Part shown: positions 11,178 to 21,486 of the stretch, in pieces | Layout: each line of letters opens with the position of its first letter | Position numbering within the stretch: the stretch's first letter is position 1 | DNA from: Tribonema minus | Lineage: Eukaryota > Sar > Xanthophyceae > Tribonematales > Tribonemataceae | Direction of reading: 5' to 3' | NCBI GenBank assembly: GCA_017506865.1 | Contig: JAFCMP010000013.1 | Span: 124,001 to 188,000 of the forward strand | Length of the DNA: 64,000 bases | Translations under genes and position numbers: made by a program | The notes under the pieces: generated by a model | The model's input: only the letters and a program-made list of their open reading frames with translations | Told to the model about the DNA's origin: nothing | The model's database searches: none

Positions 11178-13752
11178 TTAAGCGAACTGCTGGTGGTTCG
11201 CCTGGCACGACTGGAGGCTCTCGTACAGGAACTGGCACGACGCCGCGTTGCCGTTCTGCTCCTGCAGGCACTTGAAGACTGTTGACACAAGAGCAGCGGG
11301 GACATGTGGGGGGAGGGGGGAGAGCTGGTGAGATGAGAGGTTGGCAGGCATTTGAACTTGAAGTTGGGACATGTCGCAACAGGACGCCGCGCACATACGG
11401 GAGGGATGCTGAGGGTCTGACAAGCGCTGTCACAAACACATGGCACTCACACTACTGGGACACAATCTACTGAAACTGCCACGACAGGCGTCCGCTAGGA
11501 ACTGGTCCTGCAAACGCTGGGCGGCTGCTTTACATGCTTGTTCACAAACCAAACTCAGTGGCGTTGGCGTCACCTCACTGTGACGAGTTTCCTAAGCATC
11601 AAAACTCAACTCGCTTTTGATCCCTGAGTCACTGCATACAAAACATGAAGAGCCATGGTGTGCCAAACTTCCACCTGGTGAAGCACATCGCAACAGCATG
11701 GAGTTGCCACACGGCTCAACTCCTATCAGTGACAACGACCACCGATGCTGGCACAGATGATCGTGGAAACTTGTGGTGGCAGTGTTCAGCACGGGTACGC
11801 CAACCATCAGATGACCAAACCGTGATGTGCCTGCTGTTGATCGCAAACACGGTCACCCAAAAAGCAGCCGCCAAAGGACACGAGCGCATCGCACAGCACT
11901 GTCGAACGTCAACTGCTCAACTGCATCTGCTACTATGCCGTTGAAAATCTCAGGTGCATCTGCTGCATCTGCTTGTAGTTAGCTTGATGATTGTGCTGTG
12001 CATGAGCTAGTGAGATACGCAACTTGGCTGACTGGCAGCAATGCGTGCGTTCTTCACTGAATGTCGCAGCGCGCACCCGCAAAGCTGTATGTGTCATGTT
12101 CTTCACTGAATGTCGCAGCGCGCACCCGCAAAGCTGTATGTGTCATGACAGAGTGACAAGTGCTCCGCACAAGCCGCGCATGTGTCTGTTCTACATCAGC
12201 AACACGCTGGACAACCTGTCGGGAGCTGCTGAAGTGCTGATGGGTATTGTGCCTCTTAACTGTACTTTCAACTGGAGGTATACTCTCAATTAATGGGCAT
12301 GCAGCACTTCATGAGGTTTTACACTCCGCGTCTTGAAGCCCTGCTGGCCTAACCCAAACCCTAACCCTGGCCCTATGCCGGCTGCTCAGCACCTTACATG
12401 TCCTGGCGGCCCTGCTTGACACTTCATGACATGTGCATTTGCCTGCTTAACTGCTGGACCAGTGCTAGTTGTGCCGTCCATCACAACGGCAGCGCCAGAC
12501 TGCTTAATGCTATGTACGGCTTCGCCAAAATGTGTGTCAGTTGTTGCCACATACCTCAACACTTTATGTGGATCAATTGCCAGATACCGTACTTGCCTTT
12601 TGACTGCCGCTGTCCCGTGCTGGAAGCTCAGCCAACAACAGCAGTGCTACAGCACGGTGCTGGCCACCACTACAACGAAGTGCTGCGGGTACTGCTCACC
12701 GCAACATCAAACTCACAGTTCTGCTTGTCGTTGTCGCACGCCATCGCGGCTGACGCAAATGAGCAATATGGCCCTGTCTATCATGGTCAACGCAATGGTC
12801 ACATCAAACTCACAGTTCTGCTTGTCGTTGTCGCACGCCATCGCTGCTGACTGCTGGTTGTACTGCCCGCCTGAGACGCCAGCGGCAGGCTCCTGCTGCT
12901 GCGCCGCCTCCGAGCCGCTCCCGCCAAATGATCCCGCCACTGCCCCTACCGCACGGTGAGCCATCGCCGAGCCAGTGCCGAAGGCGAAGCCCTGAGGGAA
13001 GAATCAAATCAGGTTGAAGAATGAACATCATGAGTGAAATGATGTGTGCAGCATCAGCGGCCGGGCCGCATCAGAGCCACTGGTGATGAAAGTGCGGCGA
13101 TGCACACTTCACAGCAAGCACGATTTGCCCACAGGACGGCTTCAAGCTTCATCGTCGAACCTCTTGCTCACAGTTTTAAAAAATAAAGGTACCCACCTGA
13201 GCCACGGTTGAGGCCATGCCGGAGAGAAGGCCACCACCACCGCCTGAGGAAGGCGGGTGCGCCGGAGCAGTCTGCTGCGGCTTGGGAGCCGGTGCGGGTG
13301 CACGGGCGGGTGCCCTGCAGAGCAGAGGGCGGCGGGGGGGAAATCGACGTCAACATCAGGGCGTGCGGGATGACAGCACAGGCTGCAGCTGCCAGTGGAC
13401 ACCATGTGAGGTGGGAAAAGGCAAGTTGGAATTAAGCTGCATCCTCCAAGGATGCAGCGAATACCCCAGGCCCAGAACAGCCTGTCAAGGCAATCCTGTC
13501 AAGAGACAAACATCGGGGAGTGGCTCACCTTGCGGGCGCAGCCCTCCTGCCACCGCCGCTGCTACGTCCCCTGTGAAAACGGAAAGACCAGAGAGATGGG
13601 AAGGGACATCGCACAACTCGTTGGCCCAGGCAGCTCAAGCACCAAATGTTCCTGACGCTGACTTCTAGTGCATCTTGATGTGACACAACCAGCAGAAGCC
13701 GACGCCGACTGCAGGTGTGCTCGCGATAGAGAAGCGAAACCCACCTTGCCAT
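11178..13752 (-). CDS. CHCHD2: CHCHD2/CHCHD10 (Mix17) family twin-CX9C mitochondrial protein
   Basis: Five exons join in frame: 13752-13745, 13570-13529, 13314-13197, 12991-12814 and 11278-11178, giving 148 residues. All donors are GTGGGT or GTGAG and all acceptors CAG. The N-terminus is basic and Ala/Pro/Arg-rich (MARGRSSGGGRRAAPARAP), as in mitochondrial CHCHD2. The central hydrophobic part reads LLSGMASTVAQ then GFAFGTGSAMAHRAVGAVAG, the family signature. The CHCH domain has exact twin spacing: C-x9-C-x10-C-x9-C (ACDNDKQNFFKCLQEQNGNA, then SCQFLYESLQSC). The first half of that domain comes from exon 4 and the rest from exon 5, so the cysteine pattern itself confirms the splice. Family members are oxidatively folded by Mia40 in the intermembrane space and affect MICOS and respiration. 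Confidence 0.93.
12050..12147. repeat. perfect 49-bp tandem duplication
   Basis: Two identical 49-bp units (12050-12098 and 12099-12147) lie in the last intron of the CHCHD2-like gene. Perfect identity implies a recent event. Confidence 0.95.
12704..12850 (-). repeat. duplicated exon 4 donor of the CHCHD2-like gene
   Basis: The last about 30 nt of exon 4, the GTGAGT donor and about 10 nt of intron (12801-12850) are repeated almost exactly at 12704-12751, 97 bp into the intron. Both copies keep a perfect donor, so two equal-looking 5' splice sites follow the exon. Use of the distal one would insert sequence between the second and third CHCH cysteine blocks. Confidence 0.85.
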
Positions 13753-14812
13753 GATGAAGTCTCTCTTGTCTCTTGCTGATTAGCTGCTGCTGCTTGCTTG
13801 CCGTAAGGCTGAACTGGTGTGATCACGAGGCACCCACAAGTACATACCCATCAAAAGTGGATCGTTCCAGCACCTATCCGGCAGCCCTAATAACAGTGTT
13901 CTAGAAGCCGAGAGAGGCCTCTAGAACTGCAGGTCATGTCAAATCGCTGGACATACATCAAACGCATACGGTCAGGAAAGCAGTGTTGCACTTTCACTGA
14001 AACATGCAGCTGCAAAAACAGACACCTCATCAGGACCAGCGTGTTGACCTTCTCGTTATGGGTACAGTAGTTTCAATTGACAGGCTTCACGGACCACTTG
14101 CCGCAGCACTGCTGCCATGGGGAATGAACAGTTAAGCTAGGCTACACAAACTCAAAGGAAAATGATCGACCGGCACCGCCATCACGAACCCTCAACAGTT
14201 CCCCCACCCTGTACCCCCTTTGATGAAGCTCATGGACGCAAAGCCGCTGGCTACTGTAGTTCAACTGTGACGCTCACGTCCGTTGAGACGGCTTGCACTT
14301 GCTGTGCAAGGACGGGCTGGTCACCTCTACGTATGCACCCTCGAATCACGCATTCCCACCCCGCCCATATGACTATACTTGACTCAATGTACAATGCGTG
14401 CCTAAATAGAACACCCATAATGAGCTCGCGGAGTGGAGCCGCTAGCCCCCTCCCCCCAAACATTACACCCCTGACGCCGGCCAGACACTATTCTTGCACA
14501 AGGATGTGTGCAAGGCAGTGCGCGAGGGACGCAGATACCAACCGACGTGAACCCTAAGACTGCTCGCACATGAATGGGCGGCCAAAAGGGGGGATAGGCC
14601 GGGGGGGCACCATGCTCCGCCTTCACCAGACAACTTCCCCAGACGACCTCGTTCAGCGTCTCCGAGGAGGGGCGAGGGGGGGGGGGGGGTAAACACCTTT
14701 GAGCCTCCCCCTGACACCCCCACTCCGCTGGTGCGGGGCAGAGAAGGGGGAAACCACCATGAGCCTCCCCCTGACACCCCCCTCAGCCCCCCTCCCCACC
14801 CCCCACCCCGTT
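13753..14812. other. CHCHD2 promoter side and bZIP 3' flank
   Basis: The right part (about 14580-14812) is very C-rich on the plus strand and contains a duplicated block, gagcctccccctgacacccc at 14701 and 14761, 60 bp apart. It lies just past the bZIP stop codon and is probably its 3' untranslated region. No gene seen. Confidence 0.4.
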
Positions 14813-17800
14813 CTACTCCTGGTCGAGCTCCATGGCGAGCGCGCCCATGCCCGCGAACGTGAACAGCGGCGGCGGCGCGCCCTCCTCCCCGAGGTCGTCG
14901 ATGGGGTCGCGATTCCTCGCGGCCCACGTCAGCAGGCGCCCCATCCCCCTGTCCCCCGCCGCCGCGGCGACGGCGCGCTCAAGGCGGCAGGTATTGGGCA
15001 CTGGCGCTGCAGCAGCGCTCAGCGCTGTGGTGCGCGCGAGCAGCGCGCCCGCGCAGCGCAGCAGCTTGGCGAGCACGAGCGCCTCCAGGAGCTCGTCCGC
15101 GTCGCACTTGGGCTGCGCGGGCCGGCAGCAGTAGGTAGGTATGTAATGAGGATTAGGGCAGTTGCAGCGACGGCGTCAGCCCGTAGTCCGCGTCGCGCTT
15201 GGGCTGCACGGCCGGTAGCAAAAGTAGGGTGATATGTATTGTGGACATGTTGAGGACAATAACCCCCGAAACGCATGTAGCAACAGAGTAGCCGTCAAGT
15301 GTTGGCGCGAGTCGCGTGGGGTTGTGCGGTCAGCGGGAGCAGCGTGCAAACCTCGAGCATGATGAGCTCAGCTCATCCACGTGGTCGGTCAGCGCGGCCA
15401 GAGCATCATGTGAAAGGGGCGCGTTTGTAAGGTGACAATAGGTCTATGTTTGGCACCACAAGCCCTGCACCGCTGTCGCCGCTGGTGCCAGGCACAACTG
15501 CTATGAGCTGTGGGGGGTGCTTGGGTGCGTGTGCAGATGAACTTTATGAGCTGGTGTGTGTCACAGTGACCATGCTGACCGTTGTAGCCTCTGGTCGACC
15601 ATGTATGCAACAGGCAATTAACATCCAAGCAAGGCTTGTCACAGCAAGTTCAGCAGCATGAGTGTAGCCTGACACAATGGCAGCGATCAAGTCTTGTTTA
15701 TGCGCCATGGCATCCAAAGTTTCACAGATCACTGCCACCACAACCGCTAATCTACCAGTTCATGGCAACACTCAAACAAATTCGACACCAAGGTGCAATA
15801 TAAAACTTTCACAGAGTTGCTATGGATCAGTTGCTGCATGCGGTGCAGATTATGACTCTTCGCGGTTGAATGACGCACCACGCACCAGGACGAGAGGCAA
15901 CACCAGTGTGGCAACAAGCCAGCGTCATGTTCAAGGTGAGAGACCCATAGAGCATATAGCGTGATAGGACATGACGCACCAAACTTCTCAGCAGCAGCAG
16001 CAGCCTTAACAACTTCAACTCAATTGCGACATGCCGTGCCCAGTGACCATAGACAGGTTGAAGTTCACATACTTCGAAGTATACTCATTTCGCGCCAGCA
16101 GCAGGCCTGGACTACCCACCGTGCCGCCATTATACATGACCCCGGCGCCAACAGCCGCCGCCAGCCCCCTATCCAGCCCCTGCAACGGCGCCGTCGCCGC
16201 TTCCATATTTCCCGCCTGGCTCGCAGCCGCCCTTTCCGCCGCCAGAGGCAGCGCCATGGCCTCCTCAACGCCGAGCGACAGCTCGTAGGCGTGATGTTGA
16301 AGTTGGACGGCGTGGTCGACGCGCAGCTGCTGGCGACGCTCCTCCGGCGGCGCGTACAGGCTGTCCGACGCGACCGCCGCGGACTGCGCAGGCTCCCGCG
16401 GCGCTGCAGCCAAGAAAACCAACAAGGGGTGGGCATGGGTATGGGTGTGGGTATATATACGAACTGCAAATACATACATACAATGCTGCTGGCGACGCTC
16501 GTCCGGCGGCGCGTACAGGCTGTCCGACGCCACCGCCGCAGACTGCGCAGGCTCGCGTGGCGCTGCCGCAGAAAAACAAATCAAAGAGGGGTAGGTATGG
16601 GTATGAGACGGTAAGTGCAAAAAAGCATACATACATGCTGTCGGCGCATATGCGAGGCTCTGCGGCCACAGCGGCAGAGCGGTAGGTATGGGTATGGGCT
16701 GCAAATGCATACATACATGCTGGCGACGCTCTTTTGCGGCTGCGCACAGGCTGTCCGACGCAACCGCTGCAGACTGCGCGGGCTCGTGTGGCGCTGCGGC
16801 AAAAGGGTAGGTAGGGGTATGAGCTTCAAATGCATACATACATACTGTACCGGCTGTGTCCGACGCAACCGCCGCGGACTGCGCAGGCATCGTGCGGCAC
16901 TGCGGCAGAGGGGTAGATATGGATCTGAGCTGACATGAGCGGCAGGTGCGTGCATACACGCAGTCACTGCACAGCGACGCGACCGCCGCCGACCGCGTGG
17001 GCTCCGCTGCGGCCGCGGCCGCAAGGCTGTAGGTATGGGTATGAGATGGGACACAAACCAACATACATGCTGTCAGTGCATACATAGCGTACAGGCTGTC
17101 AGACGCCACCGCCGCAGCCTGCGGGGGCTCGTGCGACCCAGCATTTGGTGACTGCCATGGCACTGCACGACGCCATTTAGCGTGATGCTGATTTGCTGAC
17201 GGTGCTGTGGTGCACAAGAGCAAGATGCTCACACCTCCTGCTTGGTCACGCCGTGAAGACACTTTCAAAAAAGCGAAGGCTGCACCGCCCCAGTTGCTGA
17301 CGTGACGCCAAGATCAAGTGCAGGTGCCAGTGCTTTGGCAGCTGATAGCTACTGTTCTTGGCAGCTATTGTTCTTGGCAGCGCAACGGATGAACGACAGT
17401 CCACGCCGAGATGCAGCAGCAGGCTGCGAGCTGCCACAACTGCTGCTCCGCCGTTTTGACTGAGACCAGAGGTAAAACTCATGCTGAGCTGGGTGCGTGG
17501 AAATTGGTGCTATAATTCATGGAGCGGCACTGCAGCCGCACTTAACTGAACCCGGACCTCCTGCAGTGACCAGTGCGCTCTAATGCGCATCGCCCTTTCC
17601 GCCGCCCTGCGATGCCTGCTCTAATTCAACGCCTGAAAACCAGCAGACTTCAACAAGCTCTGCAGCAAAGCGCGACCGGCCCAGCGCCCGGCACAGCTCC
17701 TCAGCACGCCCCCTGCCCCATCAGTGCCCCCTGCTGTGCACCACCCTCTTCGAAACCGGCTCTACTCTGATGCTCAACAACAACTTCAACAGCAGCAAAC

Positions 17801-19262
17801 TTCAACAGCAGAAGCACACCCCTCACCAGCGCCCTGCGCAGGTCGTCAGCGAACCCTGCTGCACCGCCCTCGGCAACACCGACACTGCTCTGATGCTCAA
17901 TGACAACTTCAACAACAACAAACCGCTGAATCACCCAGCGCCCTGCGCAGCTCCTCAGCACGCCCCATGCCTCACCAGTGCCCCCTGCTGCATTGCGCTT
18001 GGCGACACCAAATTCTACTCCGATGCTCAATGGCAACTTGTATTATGGCAACTTCAACAGCAGCACCCAGCGCCCCGCGCAGCTCCTCGGCACATCCCGT
18101 GCCTCACTGCTGCCCCGTGCTGCACGGCTCTCGGCGACACCAACTCTGCTCCGATGCTCAATGACAACTTCAACAACAACAAACTTTGACAACTTCAGCC
18201 ACAGCAAACTTTAAATGATGACTTACCCAGCGCCCTGCGCAGCTCCTCGGCGCGTCCCTCCCCCCAGCGGTGCCTGCGTATGCCTCCTCCAGGCGCTGCG
18301 ACTTCGCTCTGATGCTAAATGACAACTTCAACAACAGCCAACTTGACCGTCGACTCACCCAGCGCCCTGCGCAGCTCCTCGGCGCGCCCCTCCCCCCAGC
18401 GGTGCCCGCGTATGAGCCCGAGCGCCTCCTCCAGGCGCTGCGACTCCGCCTCACACAGCTCCACAGTGCTCTTCTTGCGCTGCCGCCGCATGCGCGCCGC
18501 CGCGCGGCTGCGTGCGAGCCGCTGCTGCCGCCGCTCGTCCTCCGCGCCGCCGCCGCCTGCGCCCAGCGCGAGCACGCTCATGTCCGGGCACGAGGTGATG
18601 CTCCGCATGCCCCCCGACTTCGGCAGCGACGCGGGGGGAGGCTTGCCGCTGCCGCTGCTGCTGCGCTCGGTGCGCGCGTGCGCAGAGGGCGCCAGGTGGT
18701 GCGCGCGGCTCGGCGGCGGCAGCGGCGGCTTCGGCAGCTCCCGCGGCGGCGGTGGCGGCGGCGGCGGCGGTGCGTCCATTTGTTGAAGATTGGGGCAGGA
18801 GTGGAAGCGGCGCTTGAGGCTGCCCTGCGTGTCCTTGAGCTCCTGCGGCGTGGGATCTGCCTGGAATCCCGGCTCCAGCAGGGTGTCGCTTTCGTCCGCC
18901 AGGCCTATGCTGTAAGACCTGCTGTCTCTGAAGAAGAAATCGTCCTCGATGGCCTCCGTCTCGGGCAGAGGCGACAGCGGCATGCCGATGTAGTGCCTCA
19001 GTTCGACAGAGCTCGAGCTGCGCGTGCCGAAGCTTCGGTTGGGGGGCGGAGGGTCGTTCCGAGGCTCCACTGCAACATCAGCCCCCGAGCCAAAAGGGCT
19101 GTCGAGGTCAGCGAAAAACATCAAGCCGGGGTCGACAGGGTCGCCCAGCTGGTCGAGGAGCAACGATAACCGGGGTTCTTGCTCGGACTCAGTTTTCAAG
19201 AGACCATTGCCGCTGTCGACCAGCATGGCGTCCAGCTCGCTGAGGGGGATGCCCACATCCAT
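14813..19262 (-). CDS. bZIP transcription factor
   Basis: Three exons join in frame: 19262-18359, 16403-16120 and 15112-14813, giving 495 residues. Exon 1 starts MDVGIPLSELDAML and carries an acidic region, a Pro run (about residue 190), then a basic region at about 241-262 (RLARSRAAARMRRQRKK) followed by a short weak zipper (Cys, Leu, Ile at heptad spacing). This is a DNA-binding bZIP. The Asn that is nearly invariant in bZIP basic regions is Ser here. Exon 2 gives a long helical tail (PEERRQQLRVDHAVQLQHH), and exon 3 ends AMELDQE. A short piece at 15360-15410 (ALAALTDHVDEL) may be an extra exon. The phases agree (1/2 then 0/0), but exons 2 and 3 are less certain than exon 1. Target genes cannot be inferred. 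Confidence 0.75.
15090..15225 (-). repeat. echo of the bZIP exon 3 acceptor
   Basis: The acceptor and first about 20 exon bases (about 15100-15130) are repeated at about 15185-15220. Confidence 0.6.
16330..17150 (-). repeat. echo array of the bZIP exon 2 acceptor (about 7 copies)
   Basis: The working acceptor plus the first 60-70 exon bases (encoding EPAQSAAVASDSLYA) is repeated upstream at about 16485-16570, 16640-16680, 16715-16800, 16840-16910, 16960-17030 and 17070-17145. Most copies keep the AG and the reading frame of the exon start. The array even produces one long open frame across 16015-17268, which is an artefact of in-phase copies. Confidence 0.85.
17690..18430 (-). repeat. echo array of the bZIP exon 1 donor (about 6 copies)
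   Basis: The 3' end of exon 1 (encoding GEGRAEELRRALG) and its donor at 18359 recur at about 18230, 18070, 17940, 17830 and 17690, every 110-160 bp. A linker related to gatgctcaatgacaacttca recurs between the copies. The copies decay with distance from the exon. Confidence 0.85.
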
Positions 19263-19905
19263 GACGGCACGGGCACGCCGAGGCGCCAAACAGTCAAACA
19301 CTCGGATGTGTTTGATGTGCCTGCCTATGAATGAATTGTGTCCGCCCGCTGTACACAGCCTCAGGCCTTCAATGAAGCTGTGCACCACGAGCGAGTCTGC
19401 TGCTGAGGCGATTTCCCTTGACTTTGCTGCAGATCTCTCTGATGGAGCTCAAGCTAATGTGTCTTGTTTTAGCACATCTTGTGAATGTTGAGGTTGGGTT
19501 AGTTCGAGAACGTCTCTAATAGCAAGTCGCAAAACGAAACGGCATTCGACTGTGGGCGCGATGCCTGAAGTACTGGCAGCATCGGCACGGTCGTCGGCGC
19601 GCATGAGTACAGCGAGAAGCAACAAAAATTCCTCACTCGCCGCAGGAGCCAGCAGCGCTGCGACTGCACGAGCTGGAGCATCTGCAGTGATCGCACAGAC
19701 GTCACGATCCGAGGCCGATGGTACCACTGCAAGGTCGAGCGCAAGCACGTCGGTGTGGTCAACGTCACGGGGGAGGGAGGGAGGCTACAAGCCTGCGCAA
19801 ACTTGTCGCAGCAAGGCGGCATCTGAGCACCAAGACAAACTTGACAGTGGCCGCTTGAGCCAGCGAACCCACACCGATGCCGCCTGCACCACGCGGTCAT
19901 CAGTA
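19263..19905. other. probable bZIP 5' flank
   Basis: Upstream of the bZIP start (transcribed leftward) and of a possible small gene on the plus strand. I see no clear promoter motif. Confidence 0.3.
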
Positions 19906-20100
19906 ATGAGCACGGCACGGGTCGAGGCGACGCTTGCAGCTCTGGAGGCGGAGCGAGCGTCGCTGGAGAAGCGATTACAGGAGGTGGACAAAGAGTTGCA
20001 AGCGGAGGAGGGTCGTGCCGCTGCCGCTGACACCAAGGCTGCCAAAGGCAGGAAGCAGCATTTTCACAGAAAGGTGGCACAAGGGGCACGAAAATACTGA
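19906..20100 (+). CDS. possible small coiled-coil protein
   Basis: From an ATG at 19906 the frame reads MSTARVEATLAALEAERASL and on through KRLQEVDKELQAEEG, a regular amphipathic heptad pattern, then a Lys/Arg-rich end. The open frame extends upstream to 19552, but that part is low-complexity Ala/Ser/Thr/Arg. It would be divergent from the bZIP gene. No family is recognised and a splice donor near 20080 is possible, so the end is uncertain. Confidence 0.35.
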   Translation: MSTARVEATLAALEAERASLEKRLQEVDKELQAEEGRAAAADTKAAKGRKQHFHRKVAQGARKY

Positions 20101-20751
20101 CACGTGCACTCAGGCAGCTACTCAATGTTCATTTCTTTCTACCACTGCAGGTCGCATGTCATTTTTTTATGTCCTGGTCGTCAACGTGAGCATGAGCCGA
20201 TGCAGGCAACTGAAATGCCATCGCACTCTGCAGCGCCAGTAAACTCAACGCAGGTTTGGAATGCTTGAGCATTTATCAAAGCCCATAGGTCTAAATGCAC
20301 GCCACAGAAGCCCGCTTTGCAGATTTGCAGTATGTTTGCAAAGAAGGCTGCCGGCGAAGGCACTGATGGAGCCCATTTCATTGGTCTTCATGCGTCCAGA
20401 ACCGTAACTGTCACGTGACCATATGTGCAGCGTACAAGCACTATGCTCTACCGGTATGTGAAGTGCGGAAGTGTGCAGGCGGCAACATAGCCGCTTCTAG
20501 AGCCTTGAAAAAGTTACCACTCCCTCCAGCGCTGGATTGTGCCCGGGGTGGGATATTGTGTATTTGTGAGCACAGGATGGCAGTTGTTCAATCATGTGTT
20601 TGTGCGGCTACCGGTTGTATGCTCTTGGCTGTCGGTACATCAGGTTTCAAGCAGTGCTGATTGACGTAGCATGGTGTGTGACAGCAGTTGTGAGGTGCAA
20701 AGCGCTGGTTGAAACTGCCAGCAAGCAAGCGTTGGCGCCATGTGTGGTGAG

Positions 20752-20986
20752 TAGGGTTGCCAAAACGGTATTATTGAAAAAATACGGTCAACGGTATTTG
20801 TAGCGTAAACCATGCTGATCTTGACCACAGCTTCGGGTGCCCTGAGGTTTATCTTCGGGCTTACTGTGCCGGACGCAAAAATGGTATCGAAGTTCTCCAA
20901 AACCTCAATAGGCAGGAGTTTACGGTCAAATTACGGTACGATTTACGGAGTATATTTGTGAAAAAGGTACGGTTTTGGCAACCCTA
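20752..20986. mobile_element. non-autonomous hAT-type DNA transposon (MITE), 235 bp
   Basis: Terminal inverted repeats begin TAGGGTTGCCAAAAC on both ends and extend imperfectly (AC-G-GTA) to about 19 bp. The element is flanked by a perfect 8-bp target duplication, GTGGTGAG (20744-20751 and 20987-20994). The 8-bp duplication and the T/CAGGGTTGCC-type end are typical of the hAT superfamily. It has no coding capacity. The intact duplication suggests a fairly young insertion. Confidence 0.9.
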
Positions 20987-21486
20987 GTGGTGAGTATTAC
21001 TGCTATGCAGCACTGACGCTCTGGCAAAGGCGCACTGCTCTGTCCATTGATTGATGCGTGCGATGTGCTCTTTTCGCAGTGTCGCTGAGTTTTTCGCTGA
21101 TCGCAGTGTTCGAAGGCATTGGAGAAGTGCACCCTTGAAAAGGCCATGGGTATGCCTTGACCACGCATGTGTAATGTACCACATGCGTTTCGCGAATGCG
21201 TTTCACGAATGCAATCAAGACCTGTCCACACTGGCAGGTGGCAGGTGCTGCATGGAGCAGCATTGAGAGCATATAGCGCACTCGTTCACGAGTATACGTG
21301 CATGCGGTACATGCGAGAGCGATGCATAGAGCATTGAGAGCGTCTGATGCAGCTCTACAGCCACGGCGGAGCGTCAACTTGAAGTTTTGCGCTTTGTCAC
21401 ACCATTGAAACAGGGCAATAGCACAATTGCCACACGGGCACCAGAGACAGTGTGGGGATGGTCCTGATGCCAAAGGCAGGTATGTA
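20987..21486. other. CFAP57 3' flank
   Basis: Lies downstream of the CFAP57 stop codon at 21487. I see no gene or clear polyadenylation signal. Confidence 0.35.

Noticed and set aside
15360-15410. An additional bZIP exon (ALAALTDHVDEL)
   Set aside because: The peptide looks plausible, but no pair of splice sites keeps frame convincingly; exons 2 and 3 join without it.
16015-17268. A 417-codon minus-strand open frame
   Set aside because: It is made of bZIP exon 2 plus in-phase decayed copies of its start and GC-rich linkers; only 16120-16403 behaves as an exon.
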